From Solirubrobacterales bacterium (GTDB lineage: Bacteria > Actinomycetota > Thermoleophilia > Solirubrobacterales > Solirubrobacteraceae): DNA of 5,538 bases. The notes beneath the pieces were generated by a model. That model saw only the letters and a list, made by a program, of their open reading frames with translations, did not search any database and was not told the DNA's origin. Position numbers and translations under genes: made by a program. The DNA lies in NCBI GenBank assembly GCA_013813955.1, contig JACCQW010000313.1, positions 1 through 5,538 of the forward strand, written 5' to 3'. This document shows positions 5,476 to 5,538 of the stretch, piece by piece (position 1 is the first letter of the stretch; each line of letters starts with the position of its first letter).

Positions 5476-5538
5476 ATGGCAGAGGTGATCGCACGTCCTC
5501 GCGACGCCATTGCTCGACCACGGCCGCCGTCGAGCCGG
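5476..5538 (+). CDS. Possible beginning of a downstream gene (partial, unrecognised)
   Basis: An ATG at 5476, 36 bases after the Ppx stop, opens a frame that stays open to the window edge (21 codons, starting MAEVIARPRDAIARPRPP). GAAGG at 5464-5468 lies 7 bases before it, a reasonable Shine-Dalgarno. Against it, about a third of the codons end in A or T, unlike the neighbouring genes, and the short peptide matches no family I recognise. Genes for polyphosphate-related proteins (Ppk, CHAD domain) often sit beside ppx, but nothing visible identifies this as one. Confidence 0.25.
   Translation, partial: MAEVIARPRDAIARPRPPSSR
5512..5535 (+). terminator. Hairpin after the Ppx gene, possible terminator
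   Basis: GCTCGAC (5512-5518) and GTCGAGC (5529-5535) form a perfect 7-bp stem with a 10-base loop, 73 bases after the Ppx stop. The window ends 3 bases later, so a T run cannot be checked. This competes with the possible partial gene starting at 5476; at most one of the two calls is likely right. Confidence 0.2.

Noticed and set aside
5442..5504. TCGCGAGG and CCTCGCGA inverted repeat after Ppx
   Set aside because: The arms are 8 bp with 47 bases between them, too far apart for a convincing terminator or hairpin.

Overview
The window is very GC-rich, densely coding chromosomal DNA. Codon third positions are strongly G/C, GTG starts are frequent, and the proteins are rich in Ala, Arg and Gly. 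This points to a high-GC Actinomycetota, and the protein flavour (the ABC1 kinase with an FSGDPHPGN loop, the long Ppx/GppA protein, the MBL hydrolase with a DYDGGHKAWVR-type tail) suggests the Thermoleophilia/Solirubrobacterales. The lineage is an inference from memory, not a database result. I see no mobile element, CRISPR array, tRNA, rRNA or phage gene.

The left 3.4 kb is one tightly packed minus-strand operon. Reading leftwards it starts at base 3403 with an MBL-fold hydrolase of the glyoxalase II type. After a 10-base gap comes an ABC1/UbiB-type atypical kinase. Then come two tandem paralogous TVP38/TMEM64-family membrane proteins, and the second runs off the left edge. Both junctions downstream of the kinase gene are GTGA overlaps (stop and start share four bases), so translation of the last three genes is probably coupled.

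The right 2.1 kb is on the plus strand. It holds a small glyoxalase I-like VOC protein (3428..3811), a 107-base gap, and a 506-residue Ppx/GppA phosphatase with a C-terminal HD region (3919..5439). After it comes about 100 bases of uncertain content, possibly with the beginning of a further gene.

The most interesting point is the 24-base gap between the divergent MBL and VOC start codons (3404..3427). Each start codon is preceded, at exactly 7 bases, by a TANNNT -10-like hexamer on its own strand: TACCCT for MBL and TACTCT for VOC. The two hexamers share the central TA. The Ppx gene has the same layout (TACCAT, 7 bases, GTG). None of the three has a Shine-Dalgarno at normal spacing. I read these as leaderless genes, with the glyoxalase I-like and glyoxalase II-like genes driven by one compact bidirectional promoter. 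Together the two would form a short aldehyde (methylglyoxal-type) detoxification module, with the kinase and membrane proteins carried behind the hydrolase. I found no clearly unprecedented system. The notable features are this promoter architecture and the unusual operon composition.
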